Below, one piece after another: positions 27,898 to 36,258 of a stretch of DNA of 64,000 nt (position 1 is its first letter; each line of letters opens with the position of its first letter). The DNA comes from Streptomyces hyderabadensis (GTDB lineage Bacteria; Actinomycetota; Actinomycetes; Streptomycetales; Streptomycetaceae), in contig NZ_JAIOJZ010000013.1 in the NCBI RefSeq assembly GCF_020404845.1, positions 96,399 to 160,398 on the forward strand, written 5' to 3'. The notes beneath the pieces are model-generated. The model worked only from the letters and a program-made list of their open reading frames with translations, did no database searches and was not told the DNA's origin. The translations under genes and the position numbers were made by a program.

Positions 27898-27947
27898 TGG
27901 GCGGCTGCGGGCCCGTTGTGGCTGGTCGCGCAGTTCCCCGCGCCCCT
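27898..27947. repeat. Dispersed Streptomyces repeat between rpiR and murQ
   Basis: The phrase TGGCTGGTCGCGCAGTTCCC then CGCGCCCCTTGG is, from memory, a very frequent intergenic sequence in Streptomyces. Here the usual right arm (GGGGCGC...) is missing, so it is a half element. Confidence 0.55.
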
Positions 27948-28000
27948 TGGAGCCTCGCACTGCCCGGCATCTACAAGTCACTGGAAAGAGCCATACCCTC

Positions 28001-28936
28001 ATGACCTCCACCCCCCATCACCCCGATCTGCGTTCCCAGTTGGAGACCTTGGCCACCGAGGCGTTCCGGTCGGAGCTGGCCGAGATCGATCAGTTGCCGA
28101 CGCTCGACATCACCCGCCTGATGAACGGCGAGGACGCCGCCGTGGCCGCCGCCGTGGCCGAGCGGCTGCCCGAGATCGCCGCCGCCATCGACGCCGTGGC
28201 CGCCCGGATGGCGCGCGGCGGGCGGCTGGTCTACGCGGGCGCCGGTACGGCGGGGCGGCTCGGCGTGCTGGACGCCTCCGAGTGCCCGCCCACCTTCAAC
28301 ACCGCGCCCGGGCAGGTCGTCGGCCTGATCGCGGGCGGCCCGGACGCCATGGTCACCTCCGTCGAGGGCGCCGAGGACTCCCCCGAGCTGGCCCGCGCCG
28401 ACCTGGACGCCCTCGCGCTGACCGCCGACGACACGGTGGTCGGCGTCTCCGCCTCCGGGCGCACCCCGTACGCCGTCGGTGCCGTCGAGCACGCACGCTC
28501 GCTGGGTGCCCTGACCGTCGGCCTCGCCTGCAACCGGGGCAGCGCCCTGGCCGCCGCCGCCGAGCACGGCATCGAGGTGGTCACCGGGCCCGAGCTGCTC
28601 ACCGGCTCGACGCGGCTGAAGGCGGGCACGGCGCAGAAGCTGGTCCTGAACATGCTGTCGACGATCACGATGATCCGGCTCGGCAAGACGTACGGGAACC
28701 TGATGGTGGACGTGCGCGCCTCCAACGAGAAGCTGCGGGCCCGCTCGCGCCGCATCGTCGCGCTCGCCACCGGTGCCGCCGACGACGACATCGAGCGTGC
28801 CCTGGCGGCGACCGACGGCGAGGTCAAGCACGCGATCCTGGTCCTGCTGGCCGACGTGGACGGCCCGACGGCCGCCCGGCTGCTGGTGGAGTCCGGCGGT
28901 CATCTGCGGGCGGCGCTGGCGGCGGCGCTCGGGTGA
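28001..28936 (+). CDS. murQ: N-acetylmuramic acid 6-phosphate etherase
   Basis: 311 residues. It cleaves the lactyl ether of MurNAc-6-P to give GlcNAc-6-P and D-lactate in peptidoglycan recycling; the product can feed the NagA encoded further along. SIS-domain features: VYAGAGTAGRLGVLDASECPPTFN, GAEDSPELARADL, GVSASGRTPYAVGA, GSTRLKAGTAQKLVLNMLSTITMIRLGKTYGNLMVDV, the last block being a MurQ signature. ATG 28001 with GGAAAGAG upstream. Confidence 0.95.
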   Translation: MTSTPHHPDLRSQLETLATEAFRSELAEIDQLPTLDITRLMNGEDAAVAAAVAERLPEIAAAIDAVAARMARGGRLVYAGAGTAGRLGVLDASECPPTFNTAPGQVVGLIAGGPDAMVTSVEGAEDSPELARADLDALALTADDTVVGVSASGRTPYAVGAVEHARSLGALTVGLACNRGSALAAAAEHGIEVVTGPELLTGSTRLKAGTAQKLVLNMLSTITMIRLGKTYGNLMVDVRASNEKLRARSRRIVALATGAADDDIERALAATDGEVKHAILVLLADVDGPTAARLLVESGGHLRAALAAALG

Positions 28937-29005
28937 CCGGCCGCACCGCCACCGGGCCCGGCCGGGGGCCCGGGGCGGTCCGCGCCGTGTGCGATTCTGA
29001 AGGAC

Positions 29006-29575
29006 ATGAACCACGCCCAGCTGACCGCCCTGGGCCGCGCCCTGCGCCTCCTCGGTGAGCACGGCGAGGCCCTGACCGCCGACACCCCGCAGGCCAAGCT
29101 GCACGAGGTCCGCGCGGACCTGAAGCGTGCGCTGGACCAGCTGGAGGAGAGCGTCACCACGGCGGCCCCCAGCACCCGCTGCCCGGAGCACCCGAACGGG
29201 CCGGTCGACCAGGCCGCGCCCGACCTGTGCCTGCTGTGCGAGACCCGCCGCCGCACGGCCCGCCGCGCCGAGTACAGCGGCGGACCGCTGCCGGCCCGGC
29301 CCGCCGAGCCGGTCCAGTCCCGCTACGGCGTACGGGGCGACCGGCCGCAGCCCCAGCAGCGCTGGCTGCCCGAGCAGTGGACCGGCCAGACGTGGCAGCT
29401 GTGCGGCACCCCGCGCCGCGACCGGCGCGAGGCCGAGCTGTACATCGCCGCCCAACTGCGCGGCCCGCACGCCGCGATGGCCTACCGCCTCGTCCACGAG
29501 TTCACGGACTACGAGGTGCTGCGGGTGTGGGGCACGCCGGTACGGGTGGACATCGAGCCGATGGGCGGCGTCTGA
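29006..29575 (+). CDS. Conserved hypothetical protein with Cys4/His motif
   Basis: 189 residues. The first 50 residues are helical (LTALGRALRLLGEHGEAL...LHEVRADLKRALDQLEESV, coiled-coil-like); then STRCPEHPNGPVDQAAPDLCLLCETRRR, a CxxH..CxxC zinc-binding-like motif; the C-terminal part is basic and Trp-rich (QRWLPEQWTGQTWQLCGTPRRDRREAELYIAAQLRG). No family recognised. AAGGA precedes the ATG. One base separates its stop from the TetR start, so they form one unit. Confidence 0.7.
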   Translation: MNHAQLTALGRALRLLGEHGEALTADTPQAKLHEVRADLKRALDQLEESVTTAAPSTRCPEHPNGPVDQAAPDLCLLCETRRRTARRAEYSGGPLPARPAEPVQSRYGVRGDRPQPQQRWLPEQWTGQTWQLCGTPRRDRREAELYIAAQLRGPHAAMAYRLVHEFTDYEVLRVWGTPVRVDIEPMGGV

Positions 29576-29576
29576 C

Positions 29577-30170
29577 GTGGTGAGACGGAACGACCAGCGG
29601 CGCGCGGCCCTCGTCGACGCCGCGATCGAGGTGCTGGCCGCGCAGGGCGCCCGGGGCCTGACCTTCCGGGCCGTGGACACGGAGGCGGCCGTCCCGCCCG
29701 GCACCGCGTCCAACTACTTCGCCAACCGCGACGACCTGCTCACCCAGGCGGGCGCCCGGGTCTACGAGCGCCTGCACCCCGGCGAGGCCGCCCTCGCCCG
29801 CCAGCGCACGGCCCCGCGCGACCGTGACACCTACGTGCAGTTGATGCGCGAACTGGTCGACCGCGTCGCCTCGTTCCGCACCGGCTACCTCGCCCTGCTG
29901 GAGCTGCGCCTGGAGGCCACCCGGCGCCCCGAGCTGCGCGCGGTGCTGACCGAACGCGTCCGCGAGGACGTCGCCGCCAACGTCGCCCACCACGAGGCGT
30001 CCGGCCTCCCCGGCGACGCCACGGCCGTCAAGCTGCTCATGCTCGCCCTGAACTGGCTGATCGTCGAACGGCTCACCCTGCCGGACGTGTTCACCGAGGA
30101 GGAGCGCGACCGGCTGGTGACGGCGGCGGTCGAGCGCATCGTGGCGCCGGACGGACCGGCCCGGGACTGA
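29577..30170 (+). CDS. TetR-family regulator
   Basis: 197 residues. HTH region DAAIEVLAAQGARGLTFRAVDTEAAVPPGTASNYFANRDDLLTQ (about 13-57); the ligand domain is of the TetR_C type with ELVDRVASFRTGYLALLELRLEATRRPEL. Starts at GTG 29577 (or 29580), directly behind the preceding stop: coupled translation. Target unknown; the upstream zinc-motif protein is the obvious candidate partner. Confidence 0.85.
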   Translation: MVRRNDQRRAALVDAAIEVLAAQGARGLTFRAVDTEAAVPPGTASNYFANRDDLLTQAGARVYERLHPGEAALARQRTAPRDRDTYVQLMRELVDRVASFRTGYLALLELRLEATRRPELRAVLTERVREDVAANVAHHEASGLPGDATAVKLLMLALNWLIVERLTLPDVFTEEERDRLVTAAVERIVAPDGPARD

Positions 30171-30183
30171 TCCCGCCACCGGG

Positions 30184-30933
30184 TCAGATCTGGTTCTCGC
30201 CGCCGTCGACGTACCAGTTGGCGCCGAGGACGAAGCCGCTCTGGTCCGAGGCGAGGAAGGCCACCACCGCGGCGACCTCCTCGGGGCGCCCCATCCGCCC
30301 GATCGCGGTGTCCCCGGCGAGCTTGGTGTGGACGGCGGGCAGGTCCGACCCGTTGAAGAGGTTGGTGATCCCGGGGGTGTCGACGGGGCCCGGGGAGATC
30401 GCGTTGACCCGGACGCCGCGGCCCTTGAGTTCGTTGGCCCAGCCCCGCGCGAAGGTCCGGACGGCGGCCTTGGAAGCGGCGTACAGGCTGAACGCCTCCG
30501 CGCCATTGTCGGCGGCGGTGGAGGCGTTGAGGATCACCGAGGCGCCGTCGTTGAGCAGCGGCAGCGCCTTCTGCACGGTGAAGAGCGTGCCCCGCACGTT
30601 GACGCCGAAGATCTCGTCGATCTGCTCCTCGGTGATCTCCTCCAGCGGCACCAGCGCGGCGGTCGCCGCGTTGGCGAAGACCACGTCGAGGCCCCGACCG
30701 CGGGCACGGACCGCTTCGTAGAGCCGGTCCACGTCGGCCGGGTCCGAGACGTCACCGGCCACCGCCGTGACCCGCTCCGCGCCGATGATCTCCACGGCCG
30801 CGTCCAGCGCCGCCTTGCGCCGCCCGGTGATGAACACGTGCGCACCCTCGTCCGCCAGCCGCACCGCGCTGGCCAGACCGATCCCGGTGCCGCCGCCGGT
30901 GACGACGGCGGTCCTGCCTTCGAGCTGTCCCAT
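30184..30933 (-). CDS. SDR-family oxidoreductase
   Basis: 249 residues, classical short-chain dehydrogenase. Cofactor motif TGGGTGIG (about 12-19), basic TGRRK following beta-2 suggesting NADP(H), NAAT (NNAG equivalent FANAATAALVP), catalytic Ser in ILNASTAA and YAASK (Tyr-x-x-x-Lys), and the C-terminal GQ-type ending GANWYVDGGENQI. Substrate unknown. Divergent from a TetR gene with two palindromic operators between; the TetR very likely controls it. Confidence 0.92.
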   Translation of the reverse strand: MGQLEGRTAVVTGGGTGIGLASAVRLADEGAHVFITGRRKAALDAAVEIIGAERVTAVAGDVSDPADVDRLYEAVRARGRGLDVVFANAATAALVPLEEITEEQIDEIFGVNVRGTLFTVQKALPLLNDGASVILNASTAADNGAEAFSLYAASKAAVRTFARGWANELKGRGVRVNAISPGPVDTPGITNLFNGSDLPAVHTKLAGDTAIGRMGRPEEVAAVVAFLASDQSGFVLGANWYVDGGENQI

Positions 30934-30954
30934 GGTGAATGACCTCCGATGATA

Positions 30955-30976
30955 TTCAGTACCGATCGGTACTGAA
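30955..30976. promoter_or_regulatory. 22-bp perfect palindrome, TetR operator 1
   Basis: A perfect palindrome centred on CGATCG (30963-30968) with left half TTCAGTACCGA. It lies 22 bp before the SDR start codon. Confidence 0.75.
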
Positions 30977-30993
30977 AGCGACCGTAGCACATC

Positions 30994-31009
30994 CGTACCG
31001 ATCGATACG
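30994..31009. promoter_or_regulatory. TetR operator 2 (imperfect)
   Basis: CGTACCGATCGATACG shares the core GTACCGATCGRTAC with operator 1 and has one mismatched pair. Its centre is 36 bp from that of operator 1, and it ends 7 bp before the TetR -10 box, so it can autoregulate. Confidence 0.65.
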
Positions 31010-31016
31010 TAAGGCG

Positions 31017-31022
31017 TAGACT
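31017..31022 (+). promoter_or_regulatory. -10 box of the divergent TetR gene
   Basis: TAGACT, 7 nt before the ATG at 31030. GAGGA lies inside the 7 nt, so leaderless initiation is likely but not certain. Confidence 0.45.
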
Positions 31023-31029
31023 GAGGACC

Positions 31030-31638
31030 ATGGAGACGCGACGGAAGGGACCGATCGGCCGGCCGAGGGGCTTCGACGCCGACGAGGCCCTGGAGAAGGC
31101 CATGCGGGTCTTCTGGGAGCAGGGCTACGAGGGCGCCAGCCTCACCGACCTCACCAGCGCCATGGGCATCACCCGCACCAGCATGTACGCGGCCTTCGGT
31201 AACAAGGAGGACCTGTTCCGCAAGGCGCTCGAACGCTACGAGGAAGGCCCCGCCTCCTACGTCGCCCGCGCCGTGCGCAAGCCCACCGCCCGCGAAGTGG
31301 CCACCGCGTTCCTGAGCGGCGCCGTGGAGGTCAGCACCCGCCCCGACTGCCCGGCCGGATGCCTGGGCGTCCAGGGCTCCCTCGCCGCCGGGGAGACGGG
31401 GCGCCCCGCCCGTGACCTGCTCGCCGACTGGCGCGAAGGGGGCGTCACCCAACTCCGCGACCGGTTCGCGCGGGCCGTCGATGACGGGGACCTCCCACCC
31501 GGCACCGACCCGCTGCACGTCGCCCGCTACCTCATGACCTTCGCCAACGGCATCTCCGTACAGGCCACCGGGGGCGCCGCCCGGGAAGACCTCCAGCGGG
31601 TGGCCGACGCGGCCCTGCACAACTGGCCACCCGCCTGA
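31030..31638 (+). CDS. TetR/AcrR-family regulator
   Basis: 202 residues. HTH region EKAMRVFWEQGYEGASLTDLTSAMGITRTSMYAAFGNKEDLFRKAL (about 22-67). The ligand domain has a Cys pair RPDCPAGCLGVQGSLAAGETG, the pattern of TetR proteins of the YxaF/LmrA-like group. Divergent from the SDR gene across a 96-bp region with two matching palindromes, the standard arrangement for self-control and control of the neighbour. Confidence 0.9.
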   Translation: METRRKGPIGRPRGFDADEALEKAMRVFWEQGYEGASLTDLTSAMGITRTSMYAAFGNKEDLFRKALERYEEGPASYVARAVRKPTAREVATAFLSGAVEVSTRPDCPAGCLGVQGSLAAGETGRPARDLLADWREGGVTQLRDRFARAVDDGDLPPGTDPLHVARYLMTFANGISVQATGGAAREDLQRVADAALHNWPPA

Positions 31639-31645
31639 CCCGCCC

Positions 31646-32035
31646 CTAGGGCCGCACGCTCTCGTGATTCGTCCTGCGCAGCCGCGCCTTCAGCACCTCC
31701 TCCGGCTTCGCCACGGTCACCGACGCCCGCGGGCAGTCCCACTCCCGGCCCCCGGCGACCGGCCGCAGCTGCACCCTGCCGCCCACGTGCCCCATCACCT
31801 CCCCCACCCGCCCGTCCCTCGCGTCCACGGCATGCGTGCCGACGGCCGGCCGCTCGCCCCGCACCACCGACGCCAGCCGCTCCGCGACCCGTACGTTGCA
31901 CCGCCCCAGGTCGACCAGGGCGAACGGCTCGTCACTCGCACCGGTCACCGGATCGACGCACAGGGACGGCAGTACGACACCGGCGCCCACGAGGGCCTGA
32001 CGCAGGGATTCGACGACTTCCTCGGTCGACCGCAC
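31646..32035 (-). CDS. Hypothetical protein of Streptomyces type
   Basis: 129 residues. No recognised domain. It reads as a small mixed alpha/beta protein: TEEVVESLRQALVGAGVVLPSLCVDP, FALVDLGRCNVRVAERLASVV, GEVMGHVGGRVQLRPVAGGREWDC. Proteins of this look often occur next to XRE/DUF397 pairs in Streptomyces, as here (the XRE gene starts 118 bp away, divergent). GTG start with GGAGG upstream. Confidence 0.7.
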   Translation of the reverse strand: MRSTEEVVESLRQALVGAGVVLPSLCVDPVTGASDEPFALVDLGRCNVRVAERLASVVRGERPAVGTHAVDARDGRVGEVMGHVGGRVQLRPVAGGREWDCPRASVTVAKPEEVLKARLRRTNHESVRP

Positions 32036-32153
32036 CCTTCCTCACCTCCACGCTGAGTTCGTGATTCGCGACACAGCGTGTCCGTTCCGCCCCTAACCTG
32101 GCCATACAGGGCGCTCCAACAACCCCTGCTGTGCGACCGGGAGTTCCGTCACC

Positions 32154-32993
32154 ATGCCAGGACCGAAAGACCTCGACCCGTCCTCGTCCCCCCGCGCCCT
32201 CCTGGGCGCCGAGCTGCGCCACGCCCGCGAGAAGTCCGGCCTGAGCCAGGAGGAGTTGGGCGCGCGGCTGTTCGTCAGCGGTTCGTTCATCGGACAGCTG
32301 GAGTCCGGCACGCGCCGGATGCAGCCGGAGTACGCACGGCTACTGGACGACGTCCTGGGCACGGAGGATTTCTTCCGGCGCAACTGCGCGGCGTCGGCCA
32401 AGTCCAAGTATCCGGAGCACTTCGCGGAGGCGGCGGAGGCGGAGGGGTCGGCCAGTGAGATCAAGGAGTATGCGTCGATGCTGATCCCCGGCCTCCTGCA
32501 GACGCCCGCCTACGCGCGGGCCGTCTGCCGCGCCTACCAGCCGACTGCGGCTGACGCCGTGATCGACGGGCTGGTGACCGCGCGGATGGAGCGGGCCCGC
32601 ATGCTCGCCGATCCAACAAGACCCATGTTGTTTGCGGTCATTGACGAGTCAGCCTTGCGTCGCTCGACCGGCGGCCCCGAGGTGATGGCGGAGGCTCTGC
32701 TCCATCTCGCGCGCCTGATGCGAGAGAACCGGGTCATCGTGCAGGTACTGCCCTTCGAGGCGGGAGCACATCCGGCCATGCAGGGGTGCGTGAAACTGAT
32801 GGACTTCGCGGACGCCCCTTCGCTGGTCTACCTCGAAGGCGTCGGCACCGGCCGGGTCGACGACGATCCCGCCACCGTGGGGCGCTACCGCTTCTACTAC
32901 GAACTCCTCATGGTCGCCGCGCTCTCGCCGGCCAACTCCCTGTCCTTGATCGAGAAGCTGGCGCAGAATTACGCGCATGGAGACCACCCCTGA
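32154..32993 (+). CDS. XRE-family regulator with DUF5753 (WhiJ/Scr1-like)
   Basis: 279 residues. HTH: LGAELRHAREKSGLSQEELGARLFVSGSFIGQLESGTRRMQPEYARLLDDVL (about 17-68). DUF5753 follows: EASEIKEYASMLIPGLLQTPAYARAVCRAYQP..., FAVIDESALRR, RENRVIVQVLPFEAGAHPAMQG, LVYLEGVGTGRVDDDPATVGRYRFYYELL. This is the WhiJ-like class, of which Streptomyces has dozens, each usually paired with a small DUF397 protein. Here the DUF397 gene overlaps by 17 bp. They act in developmental control or as antitoxin-like pairs; the trigger is unknown. Confidence 0.92.
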   Translation: MPGPKDLDPSSSPRALLGAELRHAREKSGLSQEELGARLFVSGSFIGQLESGTRRMQPEYARLLDDVLGTEDFFRRNCAASAKSKYPEHFAEAAEAEGSASEIKEYASMLIPGLLQTPAYARAVCRAYQPTAADAVIDGLVTARMERARMLADPTRPMLFAVIDESALRRSTGGPEVMAEALLHLARLMRENRVIVQVLPFEAGAHPAMQGCVKLMDFADAPSLVYLEGVGTGRVDDDPATVGRYRFYYELLMVAALSPANSLSLIEKLAQNYAHGDHP

Positions 32994-33246
32994 GTACGAC
33001 TGGTACAAGTCCAGTTACAGCGGCGGAAGCGGCGACAACTGCCTGGAGGTCGCTCGCTGGCGCAAGTCGGCGTACAGCGGCGGGAGCGGTGGCAACTGCC
33101 TCGAAGTCGCCACCGGCATGACCGACGTCCCGGTCCGGGACTCGAAGAACCCCGGAGGGCCCACCCTCCGCTTCCGCGCCGAGGCATGGTCGGTCTTCGT
33201 CGACGGAGTCAGCCGCGGCGGCGTTTCAGGCCCAGGTGGACGGTGA
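32977..33246 (+). CDS. DUF397 (BldB-like) protein with duplicated core motif
   Basis: 89 residues. DUF397 proteins are small and carry one W-x-K-S-x-Y-S-x2-x-x-x-N-C-(L/V)-E-V-A core. Here the core occurs twice, WYKSSYSGGSGDNCLEVA and WRKSAYSGGSGGNCLEVA, at a period of 19 codons (57 bp), before the normal VPVRDSKNPGGPTLRF end. Translation is coupled to the XRE gene. It overlaps the convergent small membrane gene by 38 bp. Confidence 0.9.
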   Translation: METTPEYDWYKSSYSGGSGDNCLEVARWRKSAYSGGSGGNCLEVATGMTDVPVRDSKNPGGPTLRFRAEAWSVFVDGVSRGGVSGPGGR

Positions 33247-33556
33247 CCACCGTCAGCCCCGCCACGCCGTACGCCAGCCACAGGCCGCCGGTCCAGTAGT
33301 CCCGCCCCGCGTCCGCGTCCTGCGCCTTCCGCTGCTGCTCGTACGTCCGCGTGCCCGCCGAGCGGCCGTCGGCGAAGTCGTACAGGTCGCACGTCTCCCC
33401 CGGCTTCATGGGCCCGGAGCGCTCCTGGTCGCCGTACTCCTCGATGATGCCGTCGCACTGGGGGGTGCCGTCGGCGGTCGCCGCCTGGGTGAGGAAGTAC
33501 CCGCCGACGACGACCGGCACGGCGAACAGGCCGAGCAGGAGGCCCCGGAAGCTCAC
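33209..33556 (-). CDS. Small two-helix membrane protein
   Basis: 115 residues. Helix 1 is at about 4-22 (LLLGLFAVPVVVGGYFLTQ), helix 2 at about 90-108 (GGLWLAYGVAGLTVVTVHLGL), with an extracytoplasmic loop carrying two Cys (TPQCDGIIEEYGDQ, GETCDLYDF). Starts at GTG 33556, overlapping the esterase stop as GTGA, hence translationally coupled. Unknown function. Confidence 0.75.
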   Translation of the reverse strand: MSFRGLLLGLFAVPVVVGGYFLTQAATADGTPQCDGIIEEYGDQERSGPMKPGETCDLYDFADGRSAGTRTYEQQRKAQDADAGRDYWTGGLWLAYGVAGLTVVTVHLGLKRRRG

Positions 33557-35094
33557 GCCTCCTGCCCCACCAGTGGCAGCGGCGTGAACTCGTATCCCTC
33601 CCACAGGCGCCGGGAGGTCTCCTCCGGGTACGGCGCGACGGTCGGCTCGGCGTCGAAGACCCGCACGAGACGCTGCTGCGTGTCGTACGCGGGCCAGCCC
33701 GGGTCGCCGGTGCGGGCGAAGTCCGTCCAGGCGGCGCGGAAGCGGGCGGACAGGGCCAGCGCCTCCTCGGACGGCTCCGCGCCGCCGAACTGGAACTGCG
33801 CGAGGCCCCCCTGGAAGGTGCCGAAGAGGAGCGGGATGTCCAGGGCGTGGCAGGCGCCCAGGGCGCCGTCGAAGGCGGGGGCGGACCAGGTGAGTTCGTA
33901 GACGTGGGACCGGCCGCCGCCCGCGAGGTGGGCCTCGGCCAGGCGCAGGGAGGGGATGGCGAACAGCCAGTCGGTCTGGATGCGTTCGTAGAGGTCGTTG
34001 GGCGACGCCTGCGGGAACGCGGCGCGGTAGGCGGCCTCGCCCCCGGGCGCGTACAGGCGCAGGGCGGCGGTCGCGCGGTCCTCGCCGATCTGGCCGAGCT
34101 TGCCCGACATCGCGGTGAACAGCCGGTTCTCGTCGCGGTTGTGACCGACGATCAGGTCGACGTCGCGAGCGGCGCCGGAGGCCAGCGCCTGCCAGGGCGT
34201 GACCGGCAGGAACTCGCCGTCCACGACGGGCGCGTACGGGGTGACCGTGGGCGCCGCCTGCCCCCAGCGGGCGACGTTGCCGGGCATCTTCGGGGCGAGG
34301 GCCTGGCCCGCCTTGACGAGCTGGTCCGGGGTGACCTCCGCGAGGTCTTCCACGGTCGGGCGCAGGCCCAGCTCGGCGGCGAGGGCGGTACCGATGTCGG
34401 CGGCGAGTTCCGGGGAGAAGAACGTGCCCGGCACGCTCTGGGCGACGGCCCGCCGGAAGAGTCCGGCCGCGCGGGGCATCGCCAGCAGCGAGGCCACGGA
34501 ACCGGCGCCGGCCGACTCGCCGAAGACCGTGACCTGCCCGGGGTCGCCGCCGAACGCGGCGATGTTCTCCTGCACCCAGGCCAGCGCCGCGATCTGGTCG
34601 AGCAGGCCCCGGTTGGCGGGGGCGCCCTCGATGTGGGCGAAACCCTCCATGCCGATGCGGTAGTTGAGGGTGACGACGACGAGGTCGCCGTCGGCGGCGA
34701 TGCGGCGGGCGTCGTAGCCGGGGTTCCCGGAGTGGCCCATCTTGTAGGCGCCGCCGTAGATCCAGACCATGACCGGGCGGTGGGCGGCCGGGTCGGGCGC
34801 GGGGGTCCAGACGTTGACCGTCAGCCAGTCGTCGCCCTCGGGGGCGTCCGGGATGCCGGCCGGGCCCGCGGGGCCGAGGTCCTGCGGGGGCGGCGGGCCG
34901 AAGGCGTACGCGTCGCGTATGCCGTCCCAGGGGCGGGGGCGGCGCGGGGCGGAGAAGCGGGCGTCCCCCACCGGGGGCTGGGCGAAGGGGATGCCGCGGA
35001 AGACGGCCAGGCCGTCCTCGGTCCGGCCGCGCACCGCGCCGGAGGAGGTGCGCACCACGGGTTCCACTGACTCGGCAGGTCCAGGGATCGTCAT
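33553..35094 (-). CDS. Type B carboxylesterase/lipase
   Basis: 513 residues, alpha/beta hydrolase. The nucleophile elbow FGESAGAG has Ser near 194; the oxyanion region WIYGGAYKMGHSGNPGYD lies near 111-128; GHNRDENRLF supplies the acid region, and GACHALDIPLLFGTF the catalytic His. It lacks a signal peptide, so it acts in the cytoplasm. Family members hydrolyse carboxylic and carbamate esters; substrate not predictable. A TAGGGT -10 box is 7 nt before ATG. Confidence 0.93.
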   Translation of the reverse strand: MTIPGPAESVEPVVRTSSGAVRGRTEDGLAVFRGIPFAQPPVGDARFSAPRRPRPWDGIRDAYAFGPPPPQDLGPAGPAGIPDAPEGDDWLTVNVWTPAPDPAAHRPVMVWIYGGAYKMGHSGNPGYDARRIAADGDLVVVTLNYRIGMEGFAHIEGAPANRGLLDQIAALAWVQENIAAFGGDPGQVTVFGESAGAGSVASLLAMPRAAGLFRRAVAQSVPGTFFSPELAADIGTALAAELGLRPTVEDLAEVTPDQLVKAGQALAPKMPGNVARWGQAAPTVTPYAPVVDGEFLPVTPWQALASGAARDVDLIVGHNRDENRLFTAMSGKLGQIGEDRATAALRLYAPGGEAAYRAAFPQASPNDLYERIQTDWLFAIPSLRLAEAHLAGGGRSHVYELTWSAPAFDGALGACHALDIPLLFGTFQGGLAQFQFGGAEPSEEALALSARFRAAWTDFARTGDPGWPAYDTQQRLVRVFDAEPTVAPYPEETSRRLWEGYEFTPLPLVGQEA

Positions 35095-35101
35095 CCTCCG
35101 G

Positions 35102-35107
35102 ACCCTA
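35102..35107 (-). promoter_or_regulatory. -10 box close to the esterase start
   Basis: TAGGGT on the minus strand, 7 nt before the ATG at 35094; GGAGG immediately abuts the ATG and is too close to act as a normal ribosome site. Confidence 0.45.
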
Positions 35108-35127
35108 CGCCGTGGTGCGCACCGCGG

Positions 35128-36258
35128 TCAGCTGAGGGTCTTCAGCGAAGCGGCGTCGTACGGGGCGAGTTCGTCGAAGCGGCCGCCGAGGACCTTCTCG
35201 GCCCACCGCGGGTCGTGGAGCAGCGCACGGCCGACGGCGACGAGGTCGAACTCGTCGCGCTCCAGGCGGTCGAGGAGGTTGTCGAGGCCGCGGACGGGGG
35301 CGCCCTCGCCCTGGAAGGCCTTGGTGAAGTCGCCGTCGAGGCCGACCGAGCCGACGGTGATGGCGGTCTTGCCGGTGAGCTTCTTGGTCCAGCCGGCGAG
35401 GTTGAGGTCCGAGTCCTCGAACTCGGGCAGCCAGTAGCGGCGGGTGGAGGCGTGGAAGGCGTCGACCCCGGACGCGGCGAGCGGGGTGAGGATGGCCTCC
35501 AGCTCCTCGGGGGTCTCGGCGAGGCGGGCGTCGTAGGCCTCCTGCTTCCACTGCGAGTAGCGGAAGATCACCGGGAAGTCGGCGGAGACCGTCTCCCGTA
35601 CGGCGGCCACGATCTCGGCGGCGAACTTCGTCCGGGCGACCGGGTCGCCGCCGTAGGCGTCGGTGCGGCGGTTGGTGCCGGACCACAGGAACTGGTCGAC
35701 GAGGTAGCCGTGGGCGCCGTGGATCTCCACACCGTCGAAGCCGATGCGCTCGGCGGCCGCGGCGGCCTCTGCGAAGGCGCCGATGACGTCGTCCAGGTCG
35801 CGCTGGGTCATGGCCTTCCCGGTGGGCTCGTCCTCGCCGATGCGCAGGCCGGACGGGCCGACGGCGGGGGCGTCCGGGAAGGGCTGGTCCCCGGCCTTGC
35901 GGACCATGCCGATGTGCCACAGCTGCGGCACGATCGTGCCGCCGCCCGCGTGCACCGCCTCGGCGACCTTCGCCCACCCGGCGAGCTGCTCCGCGCCGTG
36001 GAAGCGCGGGACGCGGTCGCTCTGGCCGGCCGAGTCGTGGCCGACGTAGGTGCCCTCGGTGACGATCAGTCCCACTCCGGCGGCGGCGCGGCGGGCGTAG
36101 TAGGAGACCACGTCCTCGCCGGGGATGCCGCCCGGGGAGAACATCCGGGTCATCGGCGCCATCGCGATGCGGTTGGGCACGGTGAGGCCGTTGATGGTGG
36201 CCGGGCGGGCGAGGAGTTGGGCGGCGCGGGTGGCGGCCTCGGCGGGGGTGACGGTCAC
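35128..36258 (-). CDS. NADH:flavin oxidoreductase (Old Yellow Enzyme family)
   Basis: 376 residues, FMN-dependent TIM barrel that reduces activated double bonds with NAD(P)H. Features: NRIAMAPMTRMFSPGGIPGED at the start, PQLWHIGMVRK, GFDGVEIHGAHGYLVDQFLWSGTNRRTDAYGG (the OYE substrate- and FMN-binding signature), and VGSVGLDGDFTKAF with LVAVGRALLHDPRW for phosphate binding. GTG 36258 is chosen for the AGGAG 7 nt upstream. A TGTGCATGCAC palindrome-like motif lies about 40 bp upstream. Confidence 0.93.
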   Translation of the reverse strand: MTVTPAEAATRAAQLLARPATINGLTVPNRIAMAPMTRMFSPGGIPGEDVVSYYARRAAAGVGLIVTEGTYVGHDSAGQSDRVPRFHGAEQLAGWAKVAEAVHAGGGTIVPQLWHIGMVRKAGDQPFPDAPAVGPSGLRIGEDEPTGKAMTQRDLDDVIGAFAEAAAAAERIGFDGVEIHGAHGYLVDQFLWSGTNRRTDAYGGDPVARTKFAAEIVAAVRETVSADFPVIFRYSQWKQEAYDARLAETPEELEAILTPLAASGVDAFHASTRRYWLPEFEDSDLNLAGWTKKLTGKTAITVGSVGLDGDFTKAFQGEGAPVRGLDNLLDRLERDEFDLVAVGRALLHDPRWAEKVLGGRFDELAPYDAASLKTLS

